A stretch of DNA of 64,000 nt from Didymella arachidicola (lineage: Eukaryota; Ascomycota; Dothideomycetes; Pleosporales; Didymellaceae), in contig CM049994.1 in NCBI GenBank assembly GCA_016630955.3, forward strand, positions 868,001 through 932,000, written 5' to 3'. Below the pieces are notes generated by a model. That model did not search any database and was not told the origin of the DNA. It saw only the letters and a list, made by a program, of their open reading frames with translations. Positions 53,281 to 62,499 of this stretch are shown piece by piece; position 1 is the stretch's first letter, and the number at the start of each line of letters is the position of its first letter. The position numbers and the translations under genes are program-made.

Positions 53281-53707
53281 GGCAACAACATATATCTACA
53301 AATGCTTGTCCGTCCAAGGAATGCCAAAGAAGCAAAAGTGTTCAACAAGGGACCGTCGAATGCAGGCACTCTGTCACTAGAGTCTGTCAAATATGTATTC
53401 TACCTCAATGTCGTCAGGTGCCAAACGACAGAGTGCGTTGGACTCAGCAGTGTGGTTAGAGTATCTGTTATAGTTGGTCCCCTGCGAGGAGACGGCGTCG
53501 TGAGCTAGCTAACAAAGTAATCGCTTGTATATACTGTAGAGCGTCTGTACTAAGTACGTAAGATCCAGTTACCTAGTATGATTCTTGTAACATGCACAAT
53601 GTTTGAAAAAGGGGATTTGCGTGATTCCGCACTGTCCAGATTTCTGAGCCCCCAAAGCCTCCATCTAGCTCAGCACAAGGCTCGCGATAGTGGTATACCG
53701 ACAAAGT

Positions 53708-53820
53708 CTACGTAGCGAGAACCACTCTGTTACGAGAAAAATTATGGGTACTTAGACTAGTAAGCAGAGTACACCCTCTACATGTTAGTATGCCTGTATA
53801 ACAGTACCTGAGTGCAATGC
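53708..53820 (+). repeat. Inverted repeat, left copy (core 53708-53759)
   Basis: The core CTACGTAGCGAGAACCAC and the following 34 bp match the reverse complement of 58941-58992 without gaps (44 of 52 identical; 7 of 8 differences are transitions). Similarity continues ungapped for about 61 bp more at roughly 60% identity. The pair brackets the C2H2-like, PD-(D/E)XK-like and HET genes. Confidence 0.8.
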
Positions 53821-54312
53821 TATGGGTTTTCCTTAGCCTCTTGACAGTCGCTAGGGGAAAATTACCGATGTTGTCGTCGCCTCCGCCCCCGATTTCAGGA
53901 GGGCCTTATCCGAGAGCACAGCAGAACACTCGCTTTCCAGGCCTACTACTCAACTTGCATTACCTGTTGTTGTCACGATATTGTAAGATCAGCCCTTTCA
54001 GCCTTGCTGCCGCGCTCGCTAGCCCACCTCAACCCTGTGGCGGCGATACGAGGATGATTCATGCAAAGCCGCTACCCCTGTCGGTACCTTCTCATTAAGC
54101 GAGCGAGTCTGGCCGTTCCGAAACAGCGTTGATACGTCTCACGTAATGATTCGCTGGTAACAAGCCACATTGCTTACTAGTCTAGCTTGTGGCTAGAACT
54201 CATCCTAAAATAGATAGTTGGTGATCGTCCGAAGTTCCCCCACCGAAAGTCATGTTGCTCCGCTTTGGAAGTTTCAGTCAGGTCCACACTACCACACGCT
54301 AGCGAACAGACC

Positions 54313-54765
54313 ATGACTACCTCGACTACGTCACTCCCCAGCCTTTCTATTCCCTCTGAATTCGATGATGAGGTGGACGATGCCCATACCGACCTCCCTC
54401 CCGGACACGTATGGGCTTATCCTTGTAAGCTCCTTTCGTGTCCCGACTACGGCAAGTCCTGGCTCCTTCGAAGCAGCTTTCTTCTCCATCTACGGGAGGA
54501 AGATGCACACAGGACACCAGCGACACCAGCGACACCAGCCGCGCGCCGTAAAATCGAGCAAGAGTGGCGGTATACGACCGATCCTCATCTACCGCCTTGG
54601 GCGGCCCCAGAGTTCCGTCCCCGAGATGATCCAGACGAACATGTGTGGCAGTACGGGTTTAGAGATGCTACTGGAAAGGTGATCCAGGGCAGGGGCACGA
54701 TGAAGCAAATGGAGATGCATAAGGCATCACGACACCGAGAATTACAGGAGAGGCAGACAGCATAG
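54313..54765 (+). CDS. Small C2H2-like zinc-finger protein of accessory region
   Basis: Intronless, 150 aa, ATG at 54313 (MTTSTTSLPSLSIPSEFDDE). After an acidic start it has HVWAYPCKLLSCPDYGKSW then LLHLREEDAHR, a possible C-x4-C-x15-H-x6-H zinc site. A TPATPATP repeat follows, then WRYTTDPHLPPW and a second WQYG block. It ends in a charged helix (KQMEMHKASRHRELQERQ). Its 3' end is only 62 bp from the 3' end of the convergent PD-(D/E)XK-like gene. I recognise the zinc-finger-like pattern but no named family; such genes recur in fungal accessory regions. Confidence 0.65.
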   Translation: MTTSTTSLPSLSIPSEFDDEVDDAHTDLPPGHVWAYPCKLLSCPDYGKSWLLRSSFLLHLREEDAHRTPATPATPAARRKIEQEWRYTTDPHLPPWAAPEFRPRDDPDEHVWQYGFRDATGKVIQGRGTMKQMEMHKASRHRELQERQTA

Positions 54766-54827
54766 TCACAATTTTCCTCGTGCGTTGCTGTGACGGAATT
54801 GAAGCCTTCATGGACAACAATAGTAAT

Positions 54828-56046
54828 CTAGTCTGAGAGGCTCTTGGTTGATGATTTATCCTGATAATTCATATCATAATCCGCGCGCTTCGCCACTCTC
54901 TCCTCCTCCTCGGCGTATCTCGCTTCATCACCTGCTCTAATCTCTTCGGGTGGGGTTGCTGACCGTTTCCGCTTCTTGACCTCCTTGGCAAAGACGTGCT
55001 TGCCCAGTACTTGCTCGTCTCTGCTATCTGCCGCATTAAGATATTCGCAGAGTTTTGACCCAGGAATGCTGAGAAATGTGTCTTCCTTGCCCAACTCCTT
55101 CTGGGCAAGTCCTTCGTAGGTGAATTCGCTGAGGCGGAGCCGTAGGCCAGGCCCGTCCACGGCGTTTCCTTCTTCGTCACGGAAAGCCTGTTATGATCGT
55201 CAGAAACTTGCAAAACTTGTTTAAGAAAATGGACCTACCTCATCTGCGACCTCTTCTACAGCTCGCAATTCAAGTCCGTCACCAGTAGTGACCAGTTCGG
55301 GTCGCCAGACCGATAATGTTGCTTTGCGTGACTCCTTGTTGCCATACTCAATATGTACGCATACGACAGCCCGTACGCTAGCATCGGAATCCAGGATGTA
55401 ATTCTCAGCTAATCGGCCTAGGCACGGCTTCTTCTGCGAGTATGCGACTTCGACGATAACGCCTGGATATTTGGCGTCTTTATGCCTAAATGATGCGTCT
55501 GGCTCGTACTTTGATCTGCTAGACGAAGCGCTGGCGTCGAACCGTACTTCAGTCGATCGGGCTGGATGCAGTTTCTGCGCGAATTTAGCCTTCCTGCCTG
55601 ATCTGTTCTGTATTGTTTTCAGCTGGCTCCAAATATCATCCTCTACTGCGCCAATGAAGCGTTCGTGTATCTCGGTAGGCATGCGAACAACTAATTTGCG
55701 TGTGTCTCCGTCGTAGTCATACCTGGCGCATACCCTGTCAGCTATGGTCCCTGCAGTCTCTGAAGTTTACTCACCGTATCTTCTCTTCCACGTATCCCGA
55801 AAGCACATCGTCTTGTTGAAGCGTACTTTCTATCTGATCATACTCTCCATCTGCAAGCTGAAACTCTGTCCGCGTGTCTCGCTCAGCGATACCTCCTGAG
55901 TGGATTTGTCTAAAAAGTGCGATAACACGAGGCGCCTCCGTAAATGGCTTCTTGTCGGTCAATGGAGGCGTCAAAGGCTGATCTGTGAACCTTGGGGGTG
56001 GCGTGACGGCTTGATGCTGCATTACATCTGCTTGCGATGTTGACAT
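54828..56046 (-). CDS. PD-(D/E)XK nuclease-like protein of accessory region
   Basis: Three exons: 55775-56046, 55239-55722 and 54828-55187; introns 52 and 51 bp; 371 aa. ATG at 56046 (MSTSQADVMQHQ). The core is PDASFRHKDAKYPGVIVEVA then YSQKKPCLGRLAENYI. D166 and E182 fit the Asp and Glu of a PD-(D/E)XK fold, with the usual Lys replaced in the E-V-A-Y-S-Q context (Gln187 may substitute). The strand VRAVVCVHIEYGNKESRKAT follows. The C-terminal exon is charged with a KKRKR nuclear signal. All joins keep the frame open and no stop is present, in contrast to its neighbours, so it may still be functional. The role is unknown. Confidence 0.75.
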
Positions 56047-56697
56047 GGCAGTATGCTGTGCTGCATCGTGAAGTTGGTTGGTAGCCTGCTCTCGCGCAAA
56101 CTGACGGATCGCCTCAAGCTTGGGTGGTTCGGTTGACTCAGCAACAGCGCCACACAGCCAGGGAGCCAATGACACAACTGTGGCTGATAGGGCAAGCCAC
56201 CACCCCGCACTTGATCGCCGTAATAGCAGCGTACGCACGACGGCAGGCAGCGTCTTCAATGTATGAGACTCGGAGGACACTAATAAAAGATTTCATGTTT
56301 ACGCTTGCCTTTGCACTAACTCCACCGCCCTCAATGTTGGTTACCACATTCGCGCCACCGGGGCTCTCCATGGTTCTATTGCAGCCTTGTGGCGCACAGA
56401 AGCTTGTTTGTTCAGTTTGTCGAGTTTGTCGAGTTTGTCAAATTTGTCAAGTTTGTCCAATCCGTAAATAGCAACGTGTCGAGTTCCTTTGTCTGAACCG
56501 CCTTGCACAGCCTCGTACTAACACCCTTGCTAAAGAAATCAGAAAGCGAAAACGATTGGAAACACCTCCTGAAGAGACTGGATCTTGTGACGGAGCAAGG
56601 TAGAGCCGCGAAGCGCGCAGATCACGACATGGATTGCAAGGATGATTCATCATTCATGAGCCACTCGGACTGATTACCTATATCCAACACTAAGGCC
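56047..56697. other. Spacer with 9-bp minisatellite
   Basis: 651 bp between the PD-(D/E)XK-like gene and the end of the HET pseudogene. It contains about six copies of a 9-bp repeat (TTTGTCGAG-like) at 56408-56462. Minus-strand frames extend upstream of 56046 but lack conserved features. Confidence 0.5.
56408..56462. repeat. 9-bp tandem repeat (TTTGTCGAG-like), about six copies
   Basis: Consecutive units read TTTGTTCAG, TTTGTCGAG, TTTGTCGAG, TTTGTCAAA, TTTGTCAAG, TTTGTCCAA. The differences are mostly transitions. It is noncoding and lies near the end of the HET pseudogene. Confidence 0.85.
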
Positions 56698-58188
56698 TTA
56701 CTTGACCAAAAAATGTTGCGGCTGTTGAGTCCCTTCAGGAATGGACACTGAAGCCGCCCAATCTGCACCCCCCGAATTGTAATACTCTAAGTAGCTAGTA
56801 ACGATAGAAAAACAACCCGACTGCTTATACCGCCGTAGCACAATGCCATTGGGATCAAGACACCCTTCTTTTGCAGTCAGGCGACAGATTATATCGCCTT
56901 TCCTTGGCAATATCTGCGAATGCTGAGCTTCTGCAACAGTACCACTGCCGGTCGCAGTGTCTTTCACATCAGCTACGAATACGTATCTTATTTGACCAGA
57001 GAATTTCAGACAATTACCGTTGGCGATCGACACATGAAATGTTCCGTCCACAGAAGATCTTATCCTACGTCGCCGCATAGTTCGCCAATCGGGTACCCAT
57101 GAAGGTAGGGATCCTTGGCTGGCTTCTATGCTTCTGTAGCAGTAGGAGGCAGCAACCAGAACTTCTGCACCTTTGCCAATATCGACCATGTGTTTTGCAA
57201 ATCGGTAGTAATTGTGATCAACGGAGTGCGAGTAGTCCACAACAAAGTCTGACCCTAGTGAGGTCCGCGGCCAACCCAAGGTTAGGAATGCAGCTACTCG
57301 ATCCCGATCATCAGTACCTGCAAAGTCATGGAAGGTTTCCATAGCGTGTAGTACGGAGCCAACCTTCACTCCATTCCGCCAGATCATAAGCCTGGCTGCC
57401 GAGTACTTCTGTAGAGCCCTGGTATCGTCCGGTGTACTTATTAAAGTATCCAAAGCGCCTGTGAAGTCTATCCAGCTCAGCTCATAGGTACCAAACATAA
57501 CTGTGACTTCCTATGCATTATAAAGTTCTTGGACAATCCAACGTCGGGAGAACCAGGGTCGCTCAAGGAGTTCCTCGATATCCTCGCACTTTGCATTGGA
57601 AGTTGTCAAATGTGCATCTGATGCACTGTCGGCTTTGAGGTCGTTGAATAAGTTGAGCAATGTTGGCAATGGCGGCATACGCCACGGTCCGCTAGGTTTC
57701 CTCCAGGGGTGCAGCGTTCTGTGCGGAGAGGCCCATAGGAACAGCTCATAAGATCTACGATCGATATCTCGAGATAGACCTTCGCCCAGCCACACTAAAA
57801 CGCGTTCGGCGGTTGTGTAAATTTGTCCCATCAATGGTACCTGCTTAGACTTCTCAACGTTGTCTGTTTGATTGATGCATATGTAATCAGCCCATATATG
57901 GTCAATTCTTCTTGCGGAACGCAGCTGATATAACGCAGCGTGCAGATTCTCAAGAACCACCATAGGCTTTCCATTGCAGATGATTGAATGCCTCCTGTTA
58001 TTGGTCTCCTGAGATCTATATTGTGAAGTCCAAGTGTAGGATAAAGCGACATATGGAATAGTCTCGTCCGACAAGGGCACGGTGCTCAGCGTTACAGAGA
58101 TGACTTCGGTCTGTGAAGAGTCGTGGATTTTGAATAGCCTAATATAGCTCGCACCAGGTAGTGGCTCATATGCAAATGCGTCCGACAT
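56698..58188 (-). pseudogene. HET-domain (heterokaryon incompatibility) gene with in-frame TAG
   Basis: HET proteins trigger vegetative incompatibility after non-self recognition. From ATG 58188 (MSDAFAYEPLPGASYIRLFK) the HET domain reads IPYVALSYTWTSQYR, NLHAALYQLRSARRIDHIWA, DYICINQTDNVEKSKQVPLM and AERVLVWLGE, then WFSRRWIVQEL. Codon 226 is TAG (57511-57513), directly after ELYNA; the same frame resumes with EVTVMFGTYELSWIDF and stays open for a further 270 codons, with the expected C-terminal region (FAGTDDRDRVAAFLTLG, SLPSWVPDW). The whole 497-codon frame has this single lesion and no frameshift. The first part alone would still encode an intact HET domain. Confidence 0.85.
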
Positions 58189-58401
58189 GGCCTTAAAGTC
58201 TTAAGGTCGACCTAAATTTCGTCTGTAGCATGCAGCTTATTCAGATTGACGGTCGTTGAGTACAACGACAGATCTTAGCATCGATGTGGAGGCGAACAAG
58301 TAGGTAGTGGTGTATTTAAGGTAGGTCCGTTGCTTCGTCGTGGAGTTTATAGCCTGCAAGACACTAGTTCGGAACGTACACGTTCAGATGCTTGAGACCA
58401 T

Positions 58402-58449
58402 TGGCGTGGCGTCTCGTGAGTGGGATAATCAGAGACGCCACGCCAACGG
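58402..58449. repeat. Short inverted repeat (TTGGCGTGGCGTCTC / GACGCCACGCCAA)
   Basis: Left arm TTGGCGTGGCGTCTC (58402-58416) pairs with the downstream arm GAGACGCCACGCCAA (58431-58445) on the same strand, giving a hairpin with a 14-nt loop. It resembles the tip of a small MITE or a transcription terminator-like fold; no gene end adjoins it. Confidence 0.7.
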
Positions 58450-58737
58450 CAGCGCCAAGAATGGAGAGTGGGTCCCCCATCACAGAAGAATTAATAAGCC
58501 GGTGGTTAGGGGCTGGGCGTGTGGGCAGTGTGGCTTAGATTACCAGTAATGTATTACGTGAGGCGTGCTGATGGCGTTGCGAAATAACAAGCCTTCCATC
58601 GCTTAACTGGAAGGTACTGACAGGGGTGGCGCCATCGCATGCTCCATGCTCGTGTCGCCGCCACAGGGCTCAGGATAGCTTACCGGGGCATCCGTAAGGC
58701 TGAAAGGTAAGATAGTCTAATATTATTACTGCCAGAA

Positions 58738-58788
58738 GTGATGTAGCTCGAGTGGTAGAGCTGTAGTGTAGGTCCTCTGCCACATCAC
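58738..58788 (+). other. tRNA-like 51-nt fold (possible tRNA relic or SINE head)
   Basis: GTGATGT at 58738-58744 pairs with ACATCAC at 58782-58788, enclosing a D-arm-like AGCTCGAGTGGTAGAGCT (58745-58762) close to a Pol III A box. The anticodon and T arms are missing or merged and no B box was found. Probably a truncated tRNA or SINE remnant. Confidence 0.4.
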
Positions 58789-58879
58789 GAAACGAGGCCC
58801 TCCGCAAACTAGGGTAAAGGCGACAACAATGTTGGTATTTCTCTAGCAGTAGCTGTTTAGAAGTTAAGGAAGACCTGCT

Positions 58880-58992
58880 GCAGTATTCTCAAGTAATATT
58901 ATACAGATAGAGAAACTTAGAAAAGGCTTTTACTACTTGGTAGTCTAAGTACCTGTAGTTTTTCTCGCTATAGGGTGGTTCTCGCTACGCAG
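58880..58992 (-). repeat. Inverted repeat, right copy (core 58941-58992)
   Basis: Its reverse complement matches 53708-53820 without gaps: 44 of 52 in the core, then about 60% over 61 bp. Within this copy the motif TTCTCGCTA occurs twice. It faces another CGTAGCGAGAA in opposite orientation at 59031, so two element ends appear abutted here. Confidence 0.8.
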
Positions 58993-59766
58993 TAGGGGAT
59001 ATTATCTGATCACTCTAACGTCCCCACCACCGTAGCGAGAAAACCCCTGTCGGGAGATGCAACCACTCCCAACCCGACTCAATCTTGACTCTAACGCGGA
59101 AATCAACTTCCACTTACCCTAGCCTGCCGTCTAGTCGTTGCGCTACGCGATGGTACCTTGCGCTTAGAAAAATACAACACTTGTCCCCTTGCCGCCAATT
59201 GTTACGTGCGCAACGCTCAGCCCTGCCTAAGCTTTAAGCCCTGCCTTATTCACAACAAGTGCCTCTTTCAACTTGCAGAGCTATCAGGGTATGGAGCAGC
59301 CTTATGAGCATATTACCTCCAGCTGTCAGGGCGTCTAACCGCCTGCGTCGCGAGCTCTAGCAGTTCTGCTGCGCTGCCGTACTTGCGCCAAGCGGCAGGC
59401 GTCTGAGCGTCTGGACTTGCTGCGCTTACATACTTACACAGACTCCAATACATGTAATTTACGCTAGACTCGATCAGACTTGCTTCAAAAACATGCCCAC
59501 AAGCAGCGTAGCGTCGTTCCGCTGCTGAAGCTTACACCTACGCACACCTGCTTTATGTTACAAAGGGCTAAGATTCCACAAAGTTGGCAGATACCACTTA
59601 TTGCGGCCACGCACTGTCACGCTTGTTGTAATCAATTGGCTCAATATGATTGGTAAACATGAGTACTGTGGTACCACATGATGATTTGCAGGTGGAGCTC
59701 TTCTCTTTGCAGCTCTCTAGAGCAGACGACAGTCATGTGCGGCAGTTCTCTGCTAGCACCCTACTC

Positions 59767-60748
59767 TCACGGCTTTCTCTTCAGCAGTGCTAATAGCTTG
59801 GCCCTCTTGCGACCAGAGGGTCGAGTGAGGCTATCAGAAACACTTGGGAGAGGTTGTTCTGGAGCAGCGTCAGTCCGCACAGTTACAGTAGACTGGATCA
59901 GTTGCTGATCTTGCAAGTTCTGTTGTCTTAGCGCAACAGCAAGGTTGTCTATGGCCTTGATGGTGTCAGGATGCTCTTTGCCCAGGACCCGCTTCCGCTT
60001 GTCTAGCACCTCCTTCTGCATCTGTGCTGCCTCTTCTAGCTGCCCTTGCTCTCCAAGCGTGTTAGCGAGGTTGCCCATCGCCTTGATGGTGTCAGGATGC
60101 TTTTTGCCAAGCAGCCCACGCCGCGCTGCCAACACATACTCCTTAATTGCACGTGTCTCTGGCCATCGTCCTAGGTCCTCCACAAACGTCCCTACATCTG
60201 CTATCTCGTCCACCATGTCCTCAGTAACTCTGTCCACACTGTAAGTCGCCCTAGTCAACGCCTCAAAGCTCCCCATCACGTGCGGCACAAGGCGTAGCCT
60301 GTCGTCTGGCGCTCGACCACAGCCCTCCGTCGCCTCTACAACAAGCCCAAACGCTGCCCTGCCGTAAGTGCTCTGCTCTTCAGCCGTGAGCCGGTCATGG
60401 CCCCACGCGTGCACCAGCTTGTGCATCGCATAGCCCCGCTGCTCGGCCTTCCACTGCACCAGCGAGTACTTCTGCAGCACTGCGAAGCACTCTTCGATCT
60501 TGTACAGATCTACTAGCTGGTAGGGAGACACTAAGCGTCTCCAGCCGGCGTTGCTCCCGTCTGCTTGTGCCACACCATCTTGCACGCTGTCAGCACAGAA
60601 CAGCTTAACGTATATATCGTCGAAGCTCAAGAACGACAGCAGCGTCATCAGCATCGCTGCCTCTGCGCACTGCCCAGCGACAACTGCGTACGTCTCCCAC
60701 GTCGTCAGCACTAAAGAAGCCCTTGTGGCCAAGGGCTTCTTTAGTGCT
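59767..60748 (-). pseudogene. Truncated NLR (winged-helix and TPR part) lacking NB-ARC
   Basis: The frame opens inside a 19-bp palindrome at about 60748 without an ATG. It reads SLVLTTWETYAVVAGQCAEA, then MLMTLLSFLSFDDIYVKLF and GYAMHKLVHAWGHDRL, which is the region after NB-ARC in fungal NLR proteins. Two kinesin-light-chain type TPRs follow (KKHPDTIKAMGNLANTLGEQ, LGKEHPDTIKAIDNLAVALR), then a basic tail ending LLALLKRKP. The N-terminal effector and the nucleotide-binding domain are absent. The upstream side is joined to the remains of the DUF3435 gene. Probably a fragment left by rearrangement; NLRs are frequent cargo of Starship elements. Confidence 0.75.
60707..60748. repeat. Perfect 19-bp inverted repeat, 4-nt loop
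   Basis: Arms AGCACTAAAGAAGCCCTTG (60707-60725) and CAAGGGCTTCTTTAGTGCT (60730-60748) are exact reverse complements, separated by TGGC. The hairpin lies exactly where DUF3435 sequence gives way to NLR sequence. Confidence 0.95.
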
Positions 60749-60817
60749 CTTAGAGCTGGTAGTAGCTTGAATAAAGTCTGTCAGACGCTTTTCAATGTCG
60801 CTCTGATTATCTCTTAC

Positions 60818-62033
60818 CTTCCATCTTGTTTGCAACACCCCTCCTGAAGCTCTAGGTTGTGACGGGCTCCGTATACCCACTTTCTTTGCAGATGTTCCCC
60901 ATCATTGTGTTCACAGACATAGCAGTCCAGATCTTCGTTGAGGAAGCCTGGCCATTAGCCAGGAACTTGCGGAATATGGGTAGGTTTTTCTTCTCTGGCT
61001 TGATCTCAAACTGTCTCGAACCGGCCGTGGACGAGAGACAACGGCTGTCAAGGCTTTCTGGAGTTATCTTATCCACAAAGACATCGTCTGCTAACGCAAG
61101 AGCGAGGAACTTTCGTACGGGACATTTGTAGCGCTCCTGAGGAACTGTGTGCTCTGTCAATGGGACATATTTGCTGACGCACGTTAGCGTGGAAAGCGAC
61201 AATGCTTTGCACACACGTACATCTTGCTCTTGTCGTCTCTCGCAAACTTGCGATTTCGCAGCATCAGGTGAATCTGATACACGAGCTTTCCTTTCTTAGG
61301 AACTAGGCTGAACATGATATCGCCGTAGTGAATGCCTTCGTTGGAGCCGCGATGGGACGACGACTCTACAACCTCCCCTGGTCGAAGACCCCAGTAGGCA
61401 ATGATGTCGAGGTAGAATGAGAACTGTACCATTACACGGGGGTTTAGGTATTGCTTCTCGCTACAGTTCCAGAGATAGAACACTATCTCGTTGGCTGCAT
61501 CTCTGTATGCTACGGCTTTGGGTCTTGAGGCGGTTGAGGCCCCAGCAAACTTCAGGCTCTGGATGAACTTTTGAGATACCAATCAGTAAAGACTTCGATG
61601 TCTGCCTGTTGATAGCTTACCTGCTTCATTGCTGTCTTATCTTTAGGCAGCCAAGCCATGCCTGTGTTTTTGGAGATGGTGCGCATGATCTGCTGGAACT
61701 CCTTCAGGAGTGTCTGAACAGTGACGCCTTCTTCAATCCTAGCTTCGGCGTACTTCAACCTGAAGGCCATGTACGATCTGATCCATTCCTTCGGAACATC
61801 GGTCTCAAGAGGTGCCGCTTGCTGGACCTCTCGATGTGGAGAGCTCAGGACCTGGCCCGCGAATCTGAATCCGTCAGTCGCTTTAATCGATTGTTAAGGT
61901 AACATCCTTACCTTTTCCAATTCTTGAGCAGCCGCTTTGAACTTTCATGATCGTACTGTGGGAGTTCCTCCTTGAGAACTTGCTCCAGATTTTCGCCGTT
62001 GGCTAAGGCTATGATATCATCAAGATCCAACAT
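60818..62033 (-). pseudogene. DUF3435 tyrosine recombinase (Starship captain family), disrupted
   Basis: Exons 61912-62033, 61621-61864, 61221-61567 and 60852(-60818)-61173; three introns of 47, 53 and 47 bp, all with good borders. ATG 62033 gives MLDLDDIIALANGENLEQVL. Family blocks: WIRSYMAFRLKYAEARIEEG, the first Arg region YWGLRPGEVVESSSHRGSNE, GIHYGDIMFSL, then KCPVRKFLALALADDVFVD and KESGYTEPVTT. A TAG at 60852-60854 then stops the frame, immediately before SFRRGVANKME, which holds the second conserved Arg. Beyond 60818 homology is lost, so the Tyr nucleophile region is missing. Captains excise and insert Starship giant transposons and sit at one end pointing inward, as here. This copy is inactive unless the TAG is bypassed, and even then truncated. 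Confidence 0.85.
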
Positions 62034-62417
62034 GTTGCCGTTCGTTCTGCCTTCACTTTGTGATAGTAGAGGGAAGAAACATTCCAGGCTGCAATGTTAG
62101 ACTTGAACGCAGCGCTCGAGGGCTGGCGTCAGCATAGCAGATGAACCCGGCAGGGTGCTAGCTCCGATTGACAGAGCCACAACCTCAGTCACTCTTGCCC
62201 TCAACTGACAAGCGATCGCAGGCTCAGCGTTTAGAGTCTTGTAATTCGTTCTTGGTTTTCCAAAAACAAGTCGCCGTAGCCTGACCTTGTGCCGCCAAGC
62301 CACGATCCTTCTTGCGCCATAAAGCCGAAAAGTGAATTGAAATTTCAGAAACGAGACAACAAAACTCAACATAACCGGGCAGGACAACCCTCTATATAGC
62401 TGGAGCGGTCGGTAGTT
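62034..62417. other. Putative terminal segment of the inserted element
   Basis: 384 bp between the DUF3435 ATG and the second tRNA-Gly repeat. A minus-strand frame (62097-62387) has no family signal. It should hold the captain promoter. Direct repeats typical of transposase-binding ends were not recognised by eye. Confidence 0.4.
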
Positions 62418-62435
62418 CCACTAAACCACCGATGC
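62418..62435 (-). repeat. 18-bp direct repeat, copy 2 (tRNA-Gly 5' fragment)
   Basis: Exact copy of the first 18 nt of the tRNA-Gly at 51740-51810, same orientation, with unrelated flanks (AGTT before, TGTGACG after, plus strand). Interpreted as the other junction of the element or as an independent tRNA relic. Confidence 0.85.
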
Positions 62436-62499
62436 TGTGACGCCGTTCGAACATCTACTCTTAAATTTTGATGTTTGAACTCTGAAAAAAAAATATATA

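Larger units (their letters stand above)
58189..59766. other. 1.6-kb repeat-rich, gene-free spacer
   Basis: Between the HET gene start and the stop of the NLR fragment. It holds the right inverted-repeat copy (58880-58992), an opposing CGTAGCGAGAA end at 59031-59041, and a 51-nt tRNA-like fold at 58738-58788. It also contains an inverted ACCATTGGCGTGGCGTCTCG...GACGCCACGCCAACGG pair near 58400-58449. No gene was recognised. Confidence 0.5.

Noticed and set aside
53074..53508. 144-aa acidic protein
   Set aside because: No ATG at the frame start, and the sequence is mostly a trinucleotide tract; kept only as a repeat.
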